From the NCBI RefSeq assembly GCF_015864825.1, contig NZ_JADYWL010000005.1, positions 186,001-250,000 of the forward strand: a stretch of DNA of 64,000 nt. Direction: 5' to 3'. The notes beneath the pieces are model-generated. The model saw nothing but the letters and a program-made list of their open reading frames with translations. It had not been told where the DNA came from and searched no databases. Numbering within the stretch: position 1 is the stretch's first letter; every line of letters starts with the position of its first letter. Shown piece by piece: positions 10,090 to 19,462 of the stretch. The DNA is from Psychrobacter sp. NZS113 (GTDB taxonomy: Bacteria; Pseudomonadota; Gammaproteobacteria; Pseudomonadales; Moraxellaceae). Made by a program: the position numbers and the translations under genes.

Positions 10090-11205
10090 CTAGGCAGCAA
10101 CTTCTACACGATGTTCCATGCGCAAGTAATCTTCCGATTGCATCTCAAGCAAGCGCGAGCGTGTGCGCTCAATCTCGAACGCTAGCTTTTCTCCTTGGTA
10201 CAAATCCAAGATAGACTGTTCTGCTCGCACCAACAGTTTTACACGGCGATCATAAAATTCATCGACCAAGTAGATAAAACGGCGCGTCGGATCACGTAAG
10301 TCATCATCTAATGCTGGCACGGCATTGACCAATACCGTATTGAACTGCTTAGCGATTTCAATAAAATCAGATGCCGAACGTGGCTCCATACACAAATGAC
10401 GGAAATCGCAAAATAGAATATCTTCGGTGCGAGCATTGATTCTGATTTCGCGTCCGTTGATGGTAATCGGCTCATTACTGATTTTCTGATTATTAGACAA
10501 GCTAGCAAAACGGTTGGCTAACCAATGATGGTTGGCTTTGGTCATAGGCGACTCATATAGCTCTGCCTGTTGTAAAACGCGCAAACGATAGTCAATACCA
10601 GAGTCGATGTTCATCACTGTGGTATGGCGTTCAACTTCAGCAATAGCTGGCATAAAACGGTCACGATGCAAACCATCTTTATACAGTCCCGACGGCTCAA
10701 TATTCGAGGTAGCGACCAACGTGATACCACGGTTGAATAGCATAGTGAACAAATCGCCCAAAATCATGGCATCAGAGACGTTGGATACAAAGAATTCATC
10801 AAAACAAATAATGACTGCCTCTTCATAGATAATATCAGCCACTTTCTCTAATGGGTCACTCTCGCCTTGTAGCTTGTGTAGCTCTTGATGCACACGTTGC
10901 ATAAAGTGATGAAAATGCAGGCGCATCTTGCGGTCAATGGTCAATGAATCGTAAAACATGTCCATCATCCATGTTTTACCACGACCTACGCCGCCCCACA
11001 TATACAGGCCTGTGGGTGCTACAGGCTTAGCTTTTAAAAAGCTAAAAAAGCTTTTCTTTTGTGGCGCACTATTGATGAGCTGATGATATATCTCATCAAG
11101 ATAGCTCATGGCCTTGAATTGTTGCTCATCTTGAGTAAACTCATCTGTACTGACGGCTTGCTCGTAACGTTGCAATGGAGATAAACTCATAATACGACTC
11201 ATCAT
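10090..11205 (-). CDS. zapE: Cell division protein ZapE (AFG1-like ATPase)
   Basis: A 371-aa P-loop ATPase of the AFG1/ZapE family. The Walker A motif GGVGRGKT is at residues 71-78, following the family-typical GLYMWG, and the Walker B stretch VICFDEFFV is near residue 135. A C-terminal arginine-rich region follows (RRFIYLVDEFYDRRVKL). In E. coli ZapE associates with the FtsZ ring and is needed for division under some stress conditions. Two Met codons stand together at the start, and the exact first residue is uncertain. The length is normal. Confidence 0.92.
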   Translation of the reverse strand: MMSRIMSLSPLQRYEQAVSTDEFTQDEQQFKAMSYLDEIYHQLINSAPQKKSFFSFLKAKPVAPTGLYMWGGVGRGKTWMMDMFYDSLTIDRKMRLHFHHFMQRVHQELHKLQGESDPLEKVADIIYEEAVIICFDEFFVSNVSDAMILGDLFTMLFNRGITLVATSNIEPSGLYKDGLHRDRFMPAIAEVERHTTVMNIDSGIDYRLRVLQQAELYESPMTKANHHWLANRFASLSNNQKISNEPITINGREIRINARTEDILFCDFRHLCMEPRSASDFIEIAKQFNTVLVNAVPALDDDLRDPTRRFIYLVDEFYDRRVKLLVRAEQSILDLYQGEKLAFEIERTRSRLLEMQSEDYLRMEHRVEVAA

Positions 11206-11311
11206 TAGAGGAAATAAATAGTAAGGTAATAATTAGTTCTGCGTGAACTCATCAAAATGGGGCGACCAAAGCTCATGAATTAATAGCGGATTTCATATCA
11301 ATTGATAATGG

Positions 11312-11971
11312 CTATGTATTGCTATCAGAAGTATGCTTTTCTAATAGGCCCTTTAATTCTGACAAGCGTCCGTGAAAAAAGTGACCTGCCCCGTCCACAA
11401 TGCTCACAGGAATACCCAGTCGATCAGCAAATTCCTGCATATTATCAGGGTCAATGACTTCATCCGCATTGCCATAAATCTCAAAGGTTTTATCAGCAGG
11501 CAAGCTAATGTCACTGCTGTCGTTTTTTTCAACCGACGGTGCGATTAACGCAACGTTTGACACTTCAAAGTCACTTAGCCCCCATATATGGGATGCCTCG
11601 ATTACTTGCTCAGCCACACGCGCTGTCACATAACCACCAAAAGAAAAACCACCAAGCCATAACTTGCGTGCATTGGTCTGCTCAGCAATCCATTGTAGCA
11701 CGGTCATTGCATCCACCACTTCCCCTTCAGCATAATCATGCTCACCAGTTGACTGCCCTACGCCGCGAAAGTTAAAACGCACGACATGCATCCCATTGTC
11801 ACGGGCAAAACGATACATGGTCGTGACTACTTTGTTGTTCATCGTACCGTCAAATAGCGGATTTGGATGGCAAAGTAATGCCACGGTATCGGTGTTTGGA
11901 TCGTTAGGGTTATCTTGTTGCCATAGTGCGTCAACTTCTAGCACGCCAGCAGGAGCAGGAATCAATTGCAT
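11312..11971 (-). CDS. Alpha/beta hydrolase
   Basis: A 219-aa alpha/beta-fold hydrolase of the COG2945 type. It shows the family-typical HPNPLFDGTMNNKVV near residue 35, FNFRGVGQSTG at 67-76 and the nucleophile elbow GGFSFGG with Ser 110. The Asp of the triad lies in the NADEVIDPDN region and the His in GAGHFFHG. Members are small cytoplasmic serine hydrolases without an assigned substrate. The gene is about 100 bp upstream of zapE on the same strand. Confidence 0.85.
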   Translation of the reverse strand: MQLIPAPAGVLEVDALWQQDNPNDPNTDTVALLCHPNPLFDGTMNNKVVTTMYRFARDNGMHVVRFNFRGVGQSTGEHDYAEGEVVDAMTVLQWIAEQTNARKLWLGGFSFGGYVTARVAEQVIEASHIWGLSDFEVSNVALIAPSVEKNDSSDISLPADKTFEIYGNADEVIDPDNMQEFADRLGIPVSIVDGAGHFFHGRLSELKGLLEKHTSDSNT

Positions 11972-12349
11972 ACAATTACTTATTAATTAAGAGTGAATGG
12001 CTCAATTATCCTAGATATGGTTTTTATTTCAAGTGATTTGCTGTGACCAAGGACGGCTTTTTTAAATTTTTGACGAATGATGCATGGCTAGCATTGGCTG
12101 TATCCATAATATCAGGGTGTATGCTCATTTTAAAAGTGGTGATAAAAACGAGATAGATTATAGCCAAATAGAGAAAGTAGTTATGAAATGTCCCCGCAAT
12201 ATAGAACACAAGAACCGCCTAGACAGCCAAGAGTCGAATAGGTTAGATTCATAAGAGTTATAGAGCAAAACATTAGTTGATATATTGCTCACACAATATC
12301 TGCTTAACATTGATATTTATGTTCGACTGACAGGGATTGAAAACCACTT
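11972..12349. other. Intergenic region between divergent genes
   Basis: These 378 bp separate the minus-strand hydrolase from the plus-strand lipoprotein gene and must hold both promoters. A 61-codon minus-strand frame (12024-12209) has no recognisable family, so I leave it out. I see no hairpin or repeat. Confidence 0.5.
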
Positions 12350-12718
12350 ATGAATACTTCTAATAAAACTGCTACCTTGACCGCGACTATGGCTGCGGCA
12401 CTCGCCTTGAGTGCTTGCCAAAGTATACCTTCGTCACCCGTCATACAGCGCGCCAACTCTATTTATGAGACCACTGGCATCGCAGAGACCAAAGTAAAAG
12501 CACAGCAAAATGCGATAGACAGCGCGCAAAAAACCTGCCAAAGCAAGCAAGTCATTATTGTCGATGATACAGTGACTTATAACGGCATTTTAGATGAACG
12601 TACTGGCCGTATGGTTGGACAAGTGGGTGCGGTCGTCGGGTCAATTTTTGGCACAGGCTCACCAGAGTTGTCACGTGATGACGACTACGAATATATGATT
12701 AATTTCCGCTGCCAATAA
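12350..12718 (+). CDS. Small lipoprotein of unknown function
   Basis: A 122-aa protein with a lipoprotein signal peptide: residues 1-22 are hydrophobic and end in the lipobox LSAC with Cys 23. The mature part has two further Cys residues, at KTCQS and in the last four residues (FRCQ), which could form a disulfide in the periplasm. A glycine-rich segment (GQVGAVVGSIFGTGSPE) lies between. It resembles small predicted lipoproteins of Moraxellaceae, and no function is known to me. A long perfect hairpin follows the stop codon. Confidence 0.75.
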   Translation: MNTSNKTATLTATMAAALALSACQSIPSSPVIQRANSIYETTGIAETKVKAQQNAIDSAQKTCQSKQVIIVDDTVTYNGILDERTGRMVGQVGAVVGSIFGTGSPELSRDDDYEYMINFRCQ

Positions 12719-12757
12719 AGTCAGCATCATCAAAAAATAATTACTATTTAGTATTTG

Positions 12758-12820
12758 GCCAGTAATTCTGCGATAAGATTAATATATTATTCTTATCGCA
12801 GAATTACTGGCTTCTCTTTT
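12758..12820 (+). terminator. Long perfect inverted repeat, possible terminator
   Basis: A perfect 21-bp inverted repeat (12758-12778 with 12791-12811) encloses a 12-base AT-only loop. A pyrimidine-rich tail ending in five T follows. It begins 40 bp after the lipoprotein stop codon and could end that transcript. The stem is much longer and less GC-rich than the other terminators in this window, so an alternative role as a small mobile hairpin element cannot be excluded. Confidence 0.65.
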
Positions 12821-12953
12821 TGTGTGTACGCTTTTGGGGTAAACTACCCTAACTAACACACAACAGCTTCTAGTCAATCTAATAAACAATCTGTCTATAA
12901 AAAATCAATAAACAACTTGCTTTTAAGCTTTCATCATCTTCGGTCTACTATTT

Positions 12954-14498
12954 ATGCGCAAACCCAATCTTTCAAGTATCAAACAAGCGAAAGTGATAAC
13001 GCCTGCTAAAGATTTGGCGACTTTAGAGGCCGAACTGGCTGAGCAAGAAAACAACCTTGAGGTCAACTTAGAAGATACCGTATTGCGTCTGAGCGACTAC
13101 TTATCAGCGGTTGATATGGTGATCAAACAGACCTTTAATCACCGCGTATGGGTAAAAGCAGAGATTCGTAACCTGTCTAGCAAAGGCGGACATTATTACT
13201 TTGAACTGGCAGAGAAAGACGATGACGGTAAAGTTATTGCCAGCTGCCGTGGCAATCTTTGGCGATTTAAAGCGGCACGTGTCTTAGCAAAGTTTGAGCG
13301 CGCAACGGGTATGCCACTCGATCGTGATTTGACGGTTTTATTAAAAGTATCAGCAGGTTTCCATGCGCAATATGGCTTCTCACTCACTATTGAAGACATC
13401 GACCCTAGCTATACTCTAGGTGATCTGGCACGACAATATGCGGAGATGGTCGACCGTCTAACAGGCGAAGGCTTATTGCATCTCAATCAGCAACTGCCTG
13501 TCCCGTTTGATATAGAGCATGTCCTTGTCATTGCGCCTGAAAAAGCCGCTGGGCTAGGAGATTTTCAAGCAGATGCTGATCGCTTAGCAAGTACGGGTGC
13601 TTGTCACTTCCATTACCATAACGCCACTTTTCAAGGCAATCATGCGCCTGCGGAGATTCGTCAAGCCATCGTTAGTGCTCAACAGCAATTCTATGACACA
13701 TATCAGCGACTACCAGATTTATTAGTCATTATTCGCGGCGGCGGTGCCGTTGGTGATTTGGCCTATCTCAATGATTATGAACTGGCCGCTTTAGTCGCTG
13801 AGCAGTCGATGCCTGTATGGGTGGGTATTGGGCATGAACGTGACAAAGTCATCTTAGATGAAGTCGCGCACACAAGCTTTGACACGCCCTCGAAAGTCAT
13901 CGCTGCGATTAGCAGTCATTTGGCGCAACTCGTCTCTCAGACACTACAGTATCAAGCGCAAATCAAACAAGCCGCTCAGCGTCAACTGAATACTGCCGAG
14001 CAGCAAACATCACGACAGTTGAGCCAAATACAGTCACAAACGATTGGACAGCTAACGTCCTTGAGAAAAGACAGTGATTATGCATGGCGCAATATTCAGC
14101 AAAGCGCACAGCGCCAAGTAAAGCAAGCCATCAGACTGACAAGCGAGCTGCATGTACAAACACAAACCTCTGCCGATCAGCAGTTAGTAACCGCTGCTAC
14201 TTATAGTCAGAATCATCAGAAATCTGTTATGCAGAGTGCTCAGCAACAAGTCGTACAAGCACAGCGTGACAGTGAGCTTCTACGTGACATTGTGCTACTG
14301 CATAGACCATCTCGTGTGCTTAAGCAAGGTTATACCATGCTGACTGACACAAAAGAAAAGCAGATACTGACCAGTAGCACCCAGTTATCTCCTGAGCAAA
14401 CTGTGCATATCATCCTAAAAGACGGCAAAGCAAAAGCGCAGATTATTGATGTCAATACGAATCAAAAAGCGTCGGAAACCTCAGACATTCCAACTTAA
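12954..14498 (+). CDS. xseA: Exodeoxyribonuclease VII large subunit
   Basis: XseA with XseB degrades single-stranded DNA to acid-soluble oligonucleotides. The 514-aa protein has an N-terminal polar extension of about 40 residues and an OB-fold domain (about 45-145, with VWVKAEIRNLSSKGGHYYFEL). The catalytic core contains the family motifs IIRGGGAVGDL and IGHERDKVILDEVAHTSFDTPS, and a long Gln-rich coiled-coil region runs from about 330 to 450. The coiled coil is typical of the subunit that carries several XseB copies. xseB follows 62 bp downstream. Confidence 0.95.
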   Translation: MRKPNLSSIKQAKVITPAKDLATLEAELAEQENNLEVNLEDTVLRLSDYLSAVDMVIKQTFNHRVWVKAEIRNLSSKGGHYYFELAEKDDDGKVIASCRGNLWRFKAARVLAKFERATGMPLDRDLTVLLKVSAGFHAQYGFSLTIEDIDPSYTLGDLARQYAEMVDRLTGEGLLHLNQQLPVPFDIEHVLVIAPEKAAGLGDFQADADRLASTGACHFHYHNATFQGNHAPAEIRQAIVSAQQQFYDTYQRLPDLLVIIRGGGAVGDLAYLNDYELAALVAEQSMPVWVGIGHERDKVILDEVAHTSFDTPSKVIAAISSHLAQLVSQTLQYQAQIKQAAQRQLNTAEQQTSRQLSQIQSQTIGQLTSLRKDSDYAWRNIQQSAQRQVKQAIRLTSELHVQTQTSADQQLVTAATYSQNHQKSVMQSAQQQVVQAQRDSELLRDIVLLHRPSRVLKQGYTMLTDTKEKQILTSSTQLSPEQTVHIILKDGKAKAQIIDVNTNQKASETSDIPT

Positions 14499-14560
14499 CG
14501 ACATAATAATATCTAACGATTACCCATCTATTTATCTTACCTTTAAAATTAGGAAACTTT

Positions 14561-14806
14561 ATGACTACCCCTACTCGTCGACGTAAAAAAGCCGCCCCAA
14601 AAACCTTTAAGGCGGCTTATGATATTTTAAAAACCAATGCAGCTGAATTACAGCAGCAAGACGAGCCTGACATTGATAATTTGATGACAACAGTTGAAGA
14701 GTCGATTGCGGCTTATCGCGTGTGCGAAACCCGTATTAATGCGGTACAACAAGCACTAGATGCCGCCTTTGCTGAAGACGTTAAATCTGATGAAGTAGAC
14801 AGCTAA
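14561..14806 (+). CDS. xseB: Exodeoxyribonuclease VII small subunit
   Basis: An 81-aa mostly helical protein of normal XseB length. A basic N terminus (TRRRKKAAPKTF) is followed by the pattern AYDILKTNAAELQQ, then a second helix ending RINAVQQALDAAF. XseB binds the coiled coil of XseA in the exonuclease VII complex. Its placement directly after xseA supports the call. The stop codon is only seven bases from the end of the convergent pncB, and no hairpin fits in between. Confidence 0.88.
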   Translation: MTTPTRRRKKAAPKTFKAAYDILKTNAAELQQQDEPDIDNLMTTVEESIAAYRVCETRINAVQQALDAAFAEDVKSDEVDS

Positions 14807-14813
14807 GTTACAC

Positions 14814-16040
14814 TTACTCCGGTTCATCCACCTCAAAGACTTGGCGAAGATAGGCAAGATACGTGTCATTATTGATCATGGTCTTGCCTGGGCTATCAGA
14901 GAGTTTAGCCACTGGTTGCCCGTTACACTCAACCAATTTGAGCACAATATTAATCGGTGTGATACCCATATCATTGGTGAGATTGGTGCCAATACCAAAG
15001 CTGGTTCTAATGCGATCCTTAAAGTATTGATGCAGCTCCCAAGCCTTGTCAAGATTCAAACCATCACTAAAGGTGAGTATTTTAGTTTTTGGATCTATCT
15101 TTAACTTCTCATAATGAGCAATCGCTTTATCACCCCAGATATAGGGGTCACCGCTATCATGACGTAAGCCGTCGAATAGCTTGGCAAAATACAAATCAAA
15201 ATCTCGTAGGAATGCATCCATCCCAACGACATCGGTCAATGCAATACCCAAATCACCACGATACTCATGCACCCATGCTTCAAGCGCGGCTTTCTGTGAA
15301 TCACGTAAACGCACATCTAGTGCCTGAAATGCCTGCATAAACTCGTGCGCCATGGTACCGATTGGCGTCATACCTAATTTCTTTGCCAGATAAACGTTGG
15401 ATGTGCCACTGACTATTTTTGGTTCAGCGTGATATAACGTCTGCACCACATGCGCTTGCCACGCCTTGCTAAAACGTCTACGAGTACCGAAATCTGCGAC
15501 AATAAACGGTGGCGTATCACCGTTTTCTTTCGTCTGCTCTACTGCATATTGATGCAACAGTGCGACTTTTTCATCTAGTCTACGCTGACCTTCTTTAATG
15601 ACAGTATCACTTGATAACGCATCAAAATATAGTTCATTGACAATGGCTAAGACGAATACTTCAAAAAACATCGCTTGAATCATCGGCCCTTCAATATCGA
15701 TAAACAAGCGACCTTCTGCATCGGTACTGACAGTGATAAAACGACGTTTGAGTTTAAACAGCTCTAGATAATCAACGAAATCTGAACGCATAAAACGTAA
15801 ACTGCGCAAGTAGTCCAACTCGTCTTCTAAAAATCGCAGCTCACACAGACTATCTAGCTGTTTCTCTAGTTGTTCTTTAATATCAGCCAGTGGATAGACA
15901 GTATCTTCATTATTACGGCAGCGAAAGCGGTAAACACCATGCGTTTGTGGAAACTGATGCAGCATGGCTTGTAACATAGTAAATTTATACAAGTCGTTAT
16001 CAAGTAACGAGGTAATAATAGGTGCATAGGTAGCAGTCAT
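14814..16040 (-). CDS. pncB: Nicotinate phosphoribosyltransferase
   Basis: PncB joins nicotinate and PRPP to form nicotinate mononucleotide, the salvage route to NAD. The 408-aa length is standard. Visible motifs are [12 protein letters not shown] at residues 11-22, FGTRRRFS at 184-191, the regulatory phospho-His in GTMAHEF (about residue 232) and RHDSGDP further on. It is convergent with xseB and stands alone, with a 225-bp upstream region. Confidence 0.95.
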   Translation of the reverse strand: MTATYAPIITSLLDNDLYKFTMLQAMLHQFPQTHGVYRFRCRNNEDTVYPLADIKEQLEKQLDSLCELRFLEDELDYLRSLRFMRSDFVDYLELFKLKRRFITVSTDAEGRLFIDIEGPMIQAMFFEVFVLAIVNELYFDALSSDTVIKEGQRRLDEKVALLHQYAVEQTKENGDTPPFIVADFGTRRRFSKAWQAHVVQTLYHAEPKIVSGTSNVYLAKKLGMTPIGTMAHEFMQAFQALDVRLRDSQKAALEAWVHEYRGDLGIALTDVVGMDAFLRDFDLYFAKLFDGLRHDSGDPYIWGDKAIAHYEKLKIDPKTKILTFSDGLNLDKAWELHQYFKDRIRTSFGIGTNLTNDMGITPINIVLKLVECNGQPVAKLSDSPGKTMINNDTYLAYLRQVFEVDEPE

Positions 16041-16265
16041 GCTATGGCCTTAAAAAACACAAAAATAAGAAATAAACGCCACCTAATACTCAAAGCGACA
16101 TCATATGCGAATAATAATAGATGAAGAGTCATTAACAAGCCGTCAAGTATAACGAAGTTTGCCGTTTATTTCAGAGTTCGCGATTAATTGCAGCAGAATT
16201 ACTACGATTACTCACATCTTTCATTTAAATATCGCACAAACCTATCAATAAATATTGAATATGCT

Positions 16266-17150
16266 TTACGCTTTAGCACGCATGAACTGTGCGACATAGT
16301 CATCCGCTGGGTTGTGGCGTAAGTCATCGGGCGTGCCCGTTTGCACTAAGCGTCCACCATTTAAGATACTGATACGCTGACCGACTTTAACCGCTTCATC
16401 TATGTCATGAGTGATAAAGACAATAGTCTTGTGTAGCCGCTCTTGTAGCTCAAGTAGTTGGTCTTGCAATTGAGCACGAATAAGTGGGTCAAGTGCAGAG
16501 AACGCCTCATCCATCAGTAAGATTGGATTATCAGTTGCCAAAGCACGCGCCAGACCCACACGCTGCTGCATGCCGCCTGACAGCTCATCCGGATAGCTAT
16601 GCTCTAGGTTAGGTAATCCCACCTCATTTAGCCAATACCGTGCAACCTCGTGGCGCTCTTTGGTACTCATTTTTCGCACACGTAAACCGTAAGCGACGTT
16701 TTGCATAACCGTCATATGCGGCACAAGGCCAAAGTGCTGAAAGACCATACTGACGGTTTGCTGGCGATAATGTTGCAGCTCCTTATCATTCAGCTCTAAT
16801 ACATTGATAGCAGCAGATGGTTTTTGAGTAGCAGCAAGTGCATCGTCATCTGTGATAGTGGTCTGCGCATCGATACTCGTATCGACCCATATCTTGCCAC
16901 TGGTTGGATCGATTAAGCGATTGATATGTCGTATCAATGTTGATTTACCAGAGCCTGACAGCCCCATAATACAATGTAGCTCGCCCGCTTTAACGTTTAG
17001 ATTAATATCATATAGCCCAACCGAATAGCCCGTTTGCTGCTTTACCGCAGCACTATCCATGCCTTCAGCCAATAATGCCATCACAGACGTCGCTTGCGTA
17101 CTGCTGGCATTATAAATCTTACTGATATTTTCTAGCCGGATATGATTCAT
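16266..17150 (-). CDS. Choline/betaine-type ABC transporter ATP-binding protein
   Basis: A 294-aa ABC ATPase of the ProV/ChoV/OpuAA family. Walker A GLSGSGKST is at residues 63-71, the signature LSGGMQQ at 190-196 and Walker B with D-loop ILLMDEAFSALD at 210-221. The N-terminal region with MALLAEGMDSAAVKQQTG is specific to this osmolyte branch. The C-terminal CBS domains of ProV are absent, as in ChoV-type proteins. There is an insert of about 25 residues (90-115) before the Q-loop. Its partner, a fused binding protein and permease, is encoded directly upstream. Confidence 0.88.
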   Translation of the reverse strand: MNHIRLENISKIYNASSTQATSVMALLAEGMDSAAVKQQTGYSVGLYDINLNVKAGELHCIMGLSGSGKSTLIRHINRLIDPTSGKIWVDTSIDAQTTITDDDALAATQKPSAAINVLELNDKELQHYRQQTVSMVFQHFGLVPHMTVMQNVAYGLRVRKMSTKERHEVARYWLNEVGLPNLEHSYPDELSGGMQQRVGLARALATDNPILLMDEAFSALDPLIRAQLQDQLLELQERLHKTIVFITHDIDEAVKVGQRISILNGGRLVQTGTPDDLRHNPADDYVAQFMRAKA

Positions 17151-17229
17151 TGTGGTTCTCGCTATTGGTATTTTTTATTATTTTCTCTTTAAATATTGAT
17201 CGTCATTACCTATATGATTGGACAGACTA

Positions 17230-19185
17230 CTAACCAATGGATTGTCTGCTCGCGTCAATCGTTTTTTGACGGGCACGCTTACCTTGACCAAATGCCTGCG
17301 TAATACGATCAATAATAATAGCCACGATGACAATCGCCGTACCAGCTTGTAAGCCTTGACCGATATTAAGGGTTTGAATAGATTGCAAAACATCTTCGCC
17401 AAGACCAGGTGCGCCAATCATAGAAGCAAGCACCACCATAGATAGCGACATCATCACTGCTTGATTGACGCCCGCCATGATACTAGGCAATGCTTGTGGT
17501 AACTTAATCCAGATGAGTAGCTGCAAATGTGTGCTACCAAATGAGCGCCCCGCCTCTACCATCTCATGATTGACTTGCGTAATCCCTAATGTCGTCAAAC
17601 GAATCAATGGCGGCAGTGCATAAATAATGGTGGCAAACAATGCAGGCACTTTACCAATACCAAACAACATGAGTACTGGTATAAGATAGACAAAGCTGGG
17701 CATGGTCTGCATGACATCCAGTATCGGTGTGACAACCTTGCGGAGCAGCTGACTGCCTGCCATCGCAATGCCAATAGGAATACCAATTACCACGGTGACC
17801 AGTACTGATACGATGAGCAGTGCAAAAGTATCAATCAATGCACCCCATAGTCCAAATGCACCAATCAAAAACAACCCTGCACCACATGCCAGCGCAAACC
17901 AAACCTTACGCACACCAAACCAGCCCAACACTGTGACAAGCGCAATAATCAGCCATGGTGGAATGACCGTTAATAGGCGCTCAATGGGTAGCAATAAATA
18001 GGTTAATGCCATCGTACTGATGCTACGAAATACGTCACCGTAATTTTGAACAACGCTTGCCAATGTGTTATTGAGCGGTGTCTCAAGTGACCATGAGGGG
18101 AAGCTTGATGCGAGGCCGAGCTGGTTCTCACTGGCAAAGTTATCATTGGCAGAGTTATTATTAACAGCCGTATTGTCGATAGCATCGCCTGTTAAGCTGA
18201 TACCTAACTTCGCCGCAAGATTGGTAGCAGCCTCGTCAGATAACCATTTTTGCCAAACGTTTGGGTTTTCACGCAAAAACAGCAATGCTTGCTCCTCTCC
18301 GCTACGTTTGCTTTCACTCATCTCTAATATAGCGCCGTTGAGCTCATCAGAACTAAACTGTATTTTTTTGAAGACATCCGCCAGCTCTGGATTAGACTCA
18401 ATAAATGGCATAGAGACTGCAATACCTAAAGGCGATACAGGGAATCCAGAGACACAATCCATAGTGCCATCTGCTAGTAACAAATCCTGCCAACAGGCAT
18501 CGTTATGGGCAGGAAAACCTAATGGCGCAAAATCATACTTTGCCATCAGGCCCGTAGGCTGCCAGTAGTAAAATAAGAGTGGCTTATGCTGCTCAAAAGC
18601 CGATGAAATCTCGGCATCAAGCGCAGCACCTGTGCCAGGGTGAACGTTATTAAAAACACCGTCTAAACCTGTATTTTTGAGCAATCGTGTATTGAATATC
18701 TCGCACGTCCAACCAGTTGGACAGTTCATAAAGCGTGATTGACTAGGATCTTCAGGATCTTTAAACAGCTCAGTATATTTAGGCAGATCCTGATAACTGC
18801 GTAAATCTGGGTTTTCTTCTAATACATATTTAGGAACATACCAACCTTGGGTTGCACCGCCCTTAAGCGTATCGCCAATGATTGCTACCTTATTCTGCTC
18901 AACGGCCTGCTCCATGATTGGTGAGCGGCCAACCCACTGCTCCCCGATGACTTGAATATCGTTCTGTGACAGCGCAGTATCAAGCGCAGGACCCGCGCCT
19001 GGTACTTCTTCGACTTTACAACCGTAACCCTCTTCAGCGATGTACTTGAGCACCCCTGAGGTAAACTGACCACTCTCCCATGTCAGCGCGCCAAATTTAA
19101 TCGGCGACTCGCAAGCTGCTGACGCCGACACTGGCACTAACAGCACGCTCATACAGAGTAAGCTTAACGCAATCCATTGGCGCAT
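17230..19185 (-). CDS. Osmolyte ABC transporter: substrate-binding domain fused to permease
   Basis: A 651-aa fusion. Residues 1-23 are a signal peptide (hydrophobic core, then SASA). An OpuAC-type substrate-binding domain follows to about residue 320 (GALTWESGQFT, VPGAGPALD, GEQWVGRSP). An Asn-rich linker leads into a ProW-type permease domain with about six to seven membrane segments and the EAG-type loop EAGRSFGSTHLQLLIWIKLPQALPS, cited here in parts. The likely substrate is choline or glycine betaine. The start is the ATG at 19185, which has AGGA upstream. A GTG at 19215 also fits the frame but lacks a site. The ATPase gene is 79 bp downstream. Confidence 0.88.
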   Translation of the reverse strand: MRQWIALSLLCMSVLLVPVSASAACESPIKFGALTWESGQFTSGVLKYIAEEGYGCKVEEVPGAGPALDTALSQNDIQVIGEQWVGRSPIMEQAVEQNKVAIIGDTLKGGATQGWYVPKYVLEENPDLRSYQDLPKYTELFKDPEDPSQSRFMNCPTGWTCEIFNTRLLKNTGLDGVFNNVHPGTGAALDAEISSAFEQHKPLLFYYWQPTGLMAKYDFAPLGFPAHNDACWQDLLLADGTMDCVSGFPVSPLGIAVSMPFIESNPELADVFKKIQFSSDELNGAILEMSESKRSGEEQALLFLRENPNVWQKWLSDEAATNLAAKLGISLTGDAIDNTAVNNNSANDNFASENQLGLASSFPSWSLETPLNNTLASVVQNYGDVFRSISTMALTYLLLPIERLLTVIPPWLIIALVTVLGWFGVRKVWFALACGAGLFLIGAFGLWGALIDTFALLIVSVLVTVVIGIPIGIAMAGSQLLRKVVTPILDVMQTMPSFVYLIPVLMLFGIGKVPALFATIIYALPPLIRLTTLGITQVNHEMVEAGRSFGSTHLQLLIWIKLPQALPSIMAGVNQAVMMSLSMVVLASMIGAPGLGEDVLQSIQTLNIGQGLQAGTAIVIVAIIIDRITQAFGQGKRARQKTIDASRQSIG

Positions 19186-19383
19186 GGGGTGTCCTATTAA
19201 TAATTGATACGGCACTAAGATGACACGATACTTCTGTCTAGACTTATAACAAAGTGTAGCGACTTATCAGACTGATGACAAATGCTTATTTTTTGGTTAT
19301 TCAGCTCCATTGTCACTCTGCTAATAGTACGAAGAATAGCAATTAAATCTTATCAAATGACTTATATTTTTGACAAAAAAATA

Positions 19384-19410
19384 GCACCTACTTAAGTAGA
19401 TGCTTTTTTA
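19384..19410 (-). terminator. Rho-independent terminator of the aldehyde dehydrogenase gene
   Basis: On the minus strand an 8-bp stem with one G-U pair (19396-19403 with 19384-19391) closes a TTAA loop and is followed by a U-rich tail (bases 19374-19383). It lies about 60 bp past the stop codon of the minus-strand dehydrogenase gene. On the plus strand the same place becomes a C-A mismatch, so it suits the minus strand. Confidence 0.7.
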
Positions 19411-19462
19411 CTATCATTAATAGATAGCCAATAGCCCTTGCAAGACTGTTGCTTTAAAAACA

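Noticed and set aside
12024..12209. A 61-codon minus-strand frame upstream of the lipoprotein gene
   Set aside because: Lacks a ribosome binding site; the hydrophobic start is not enough to call a protein.
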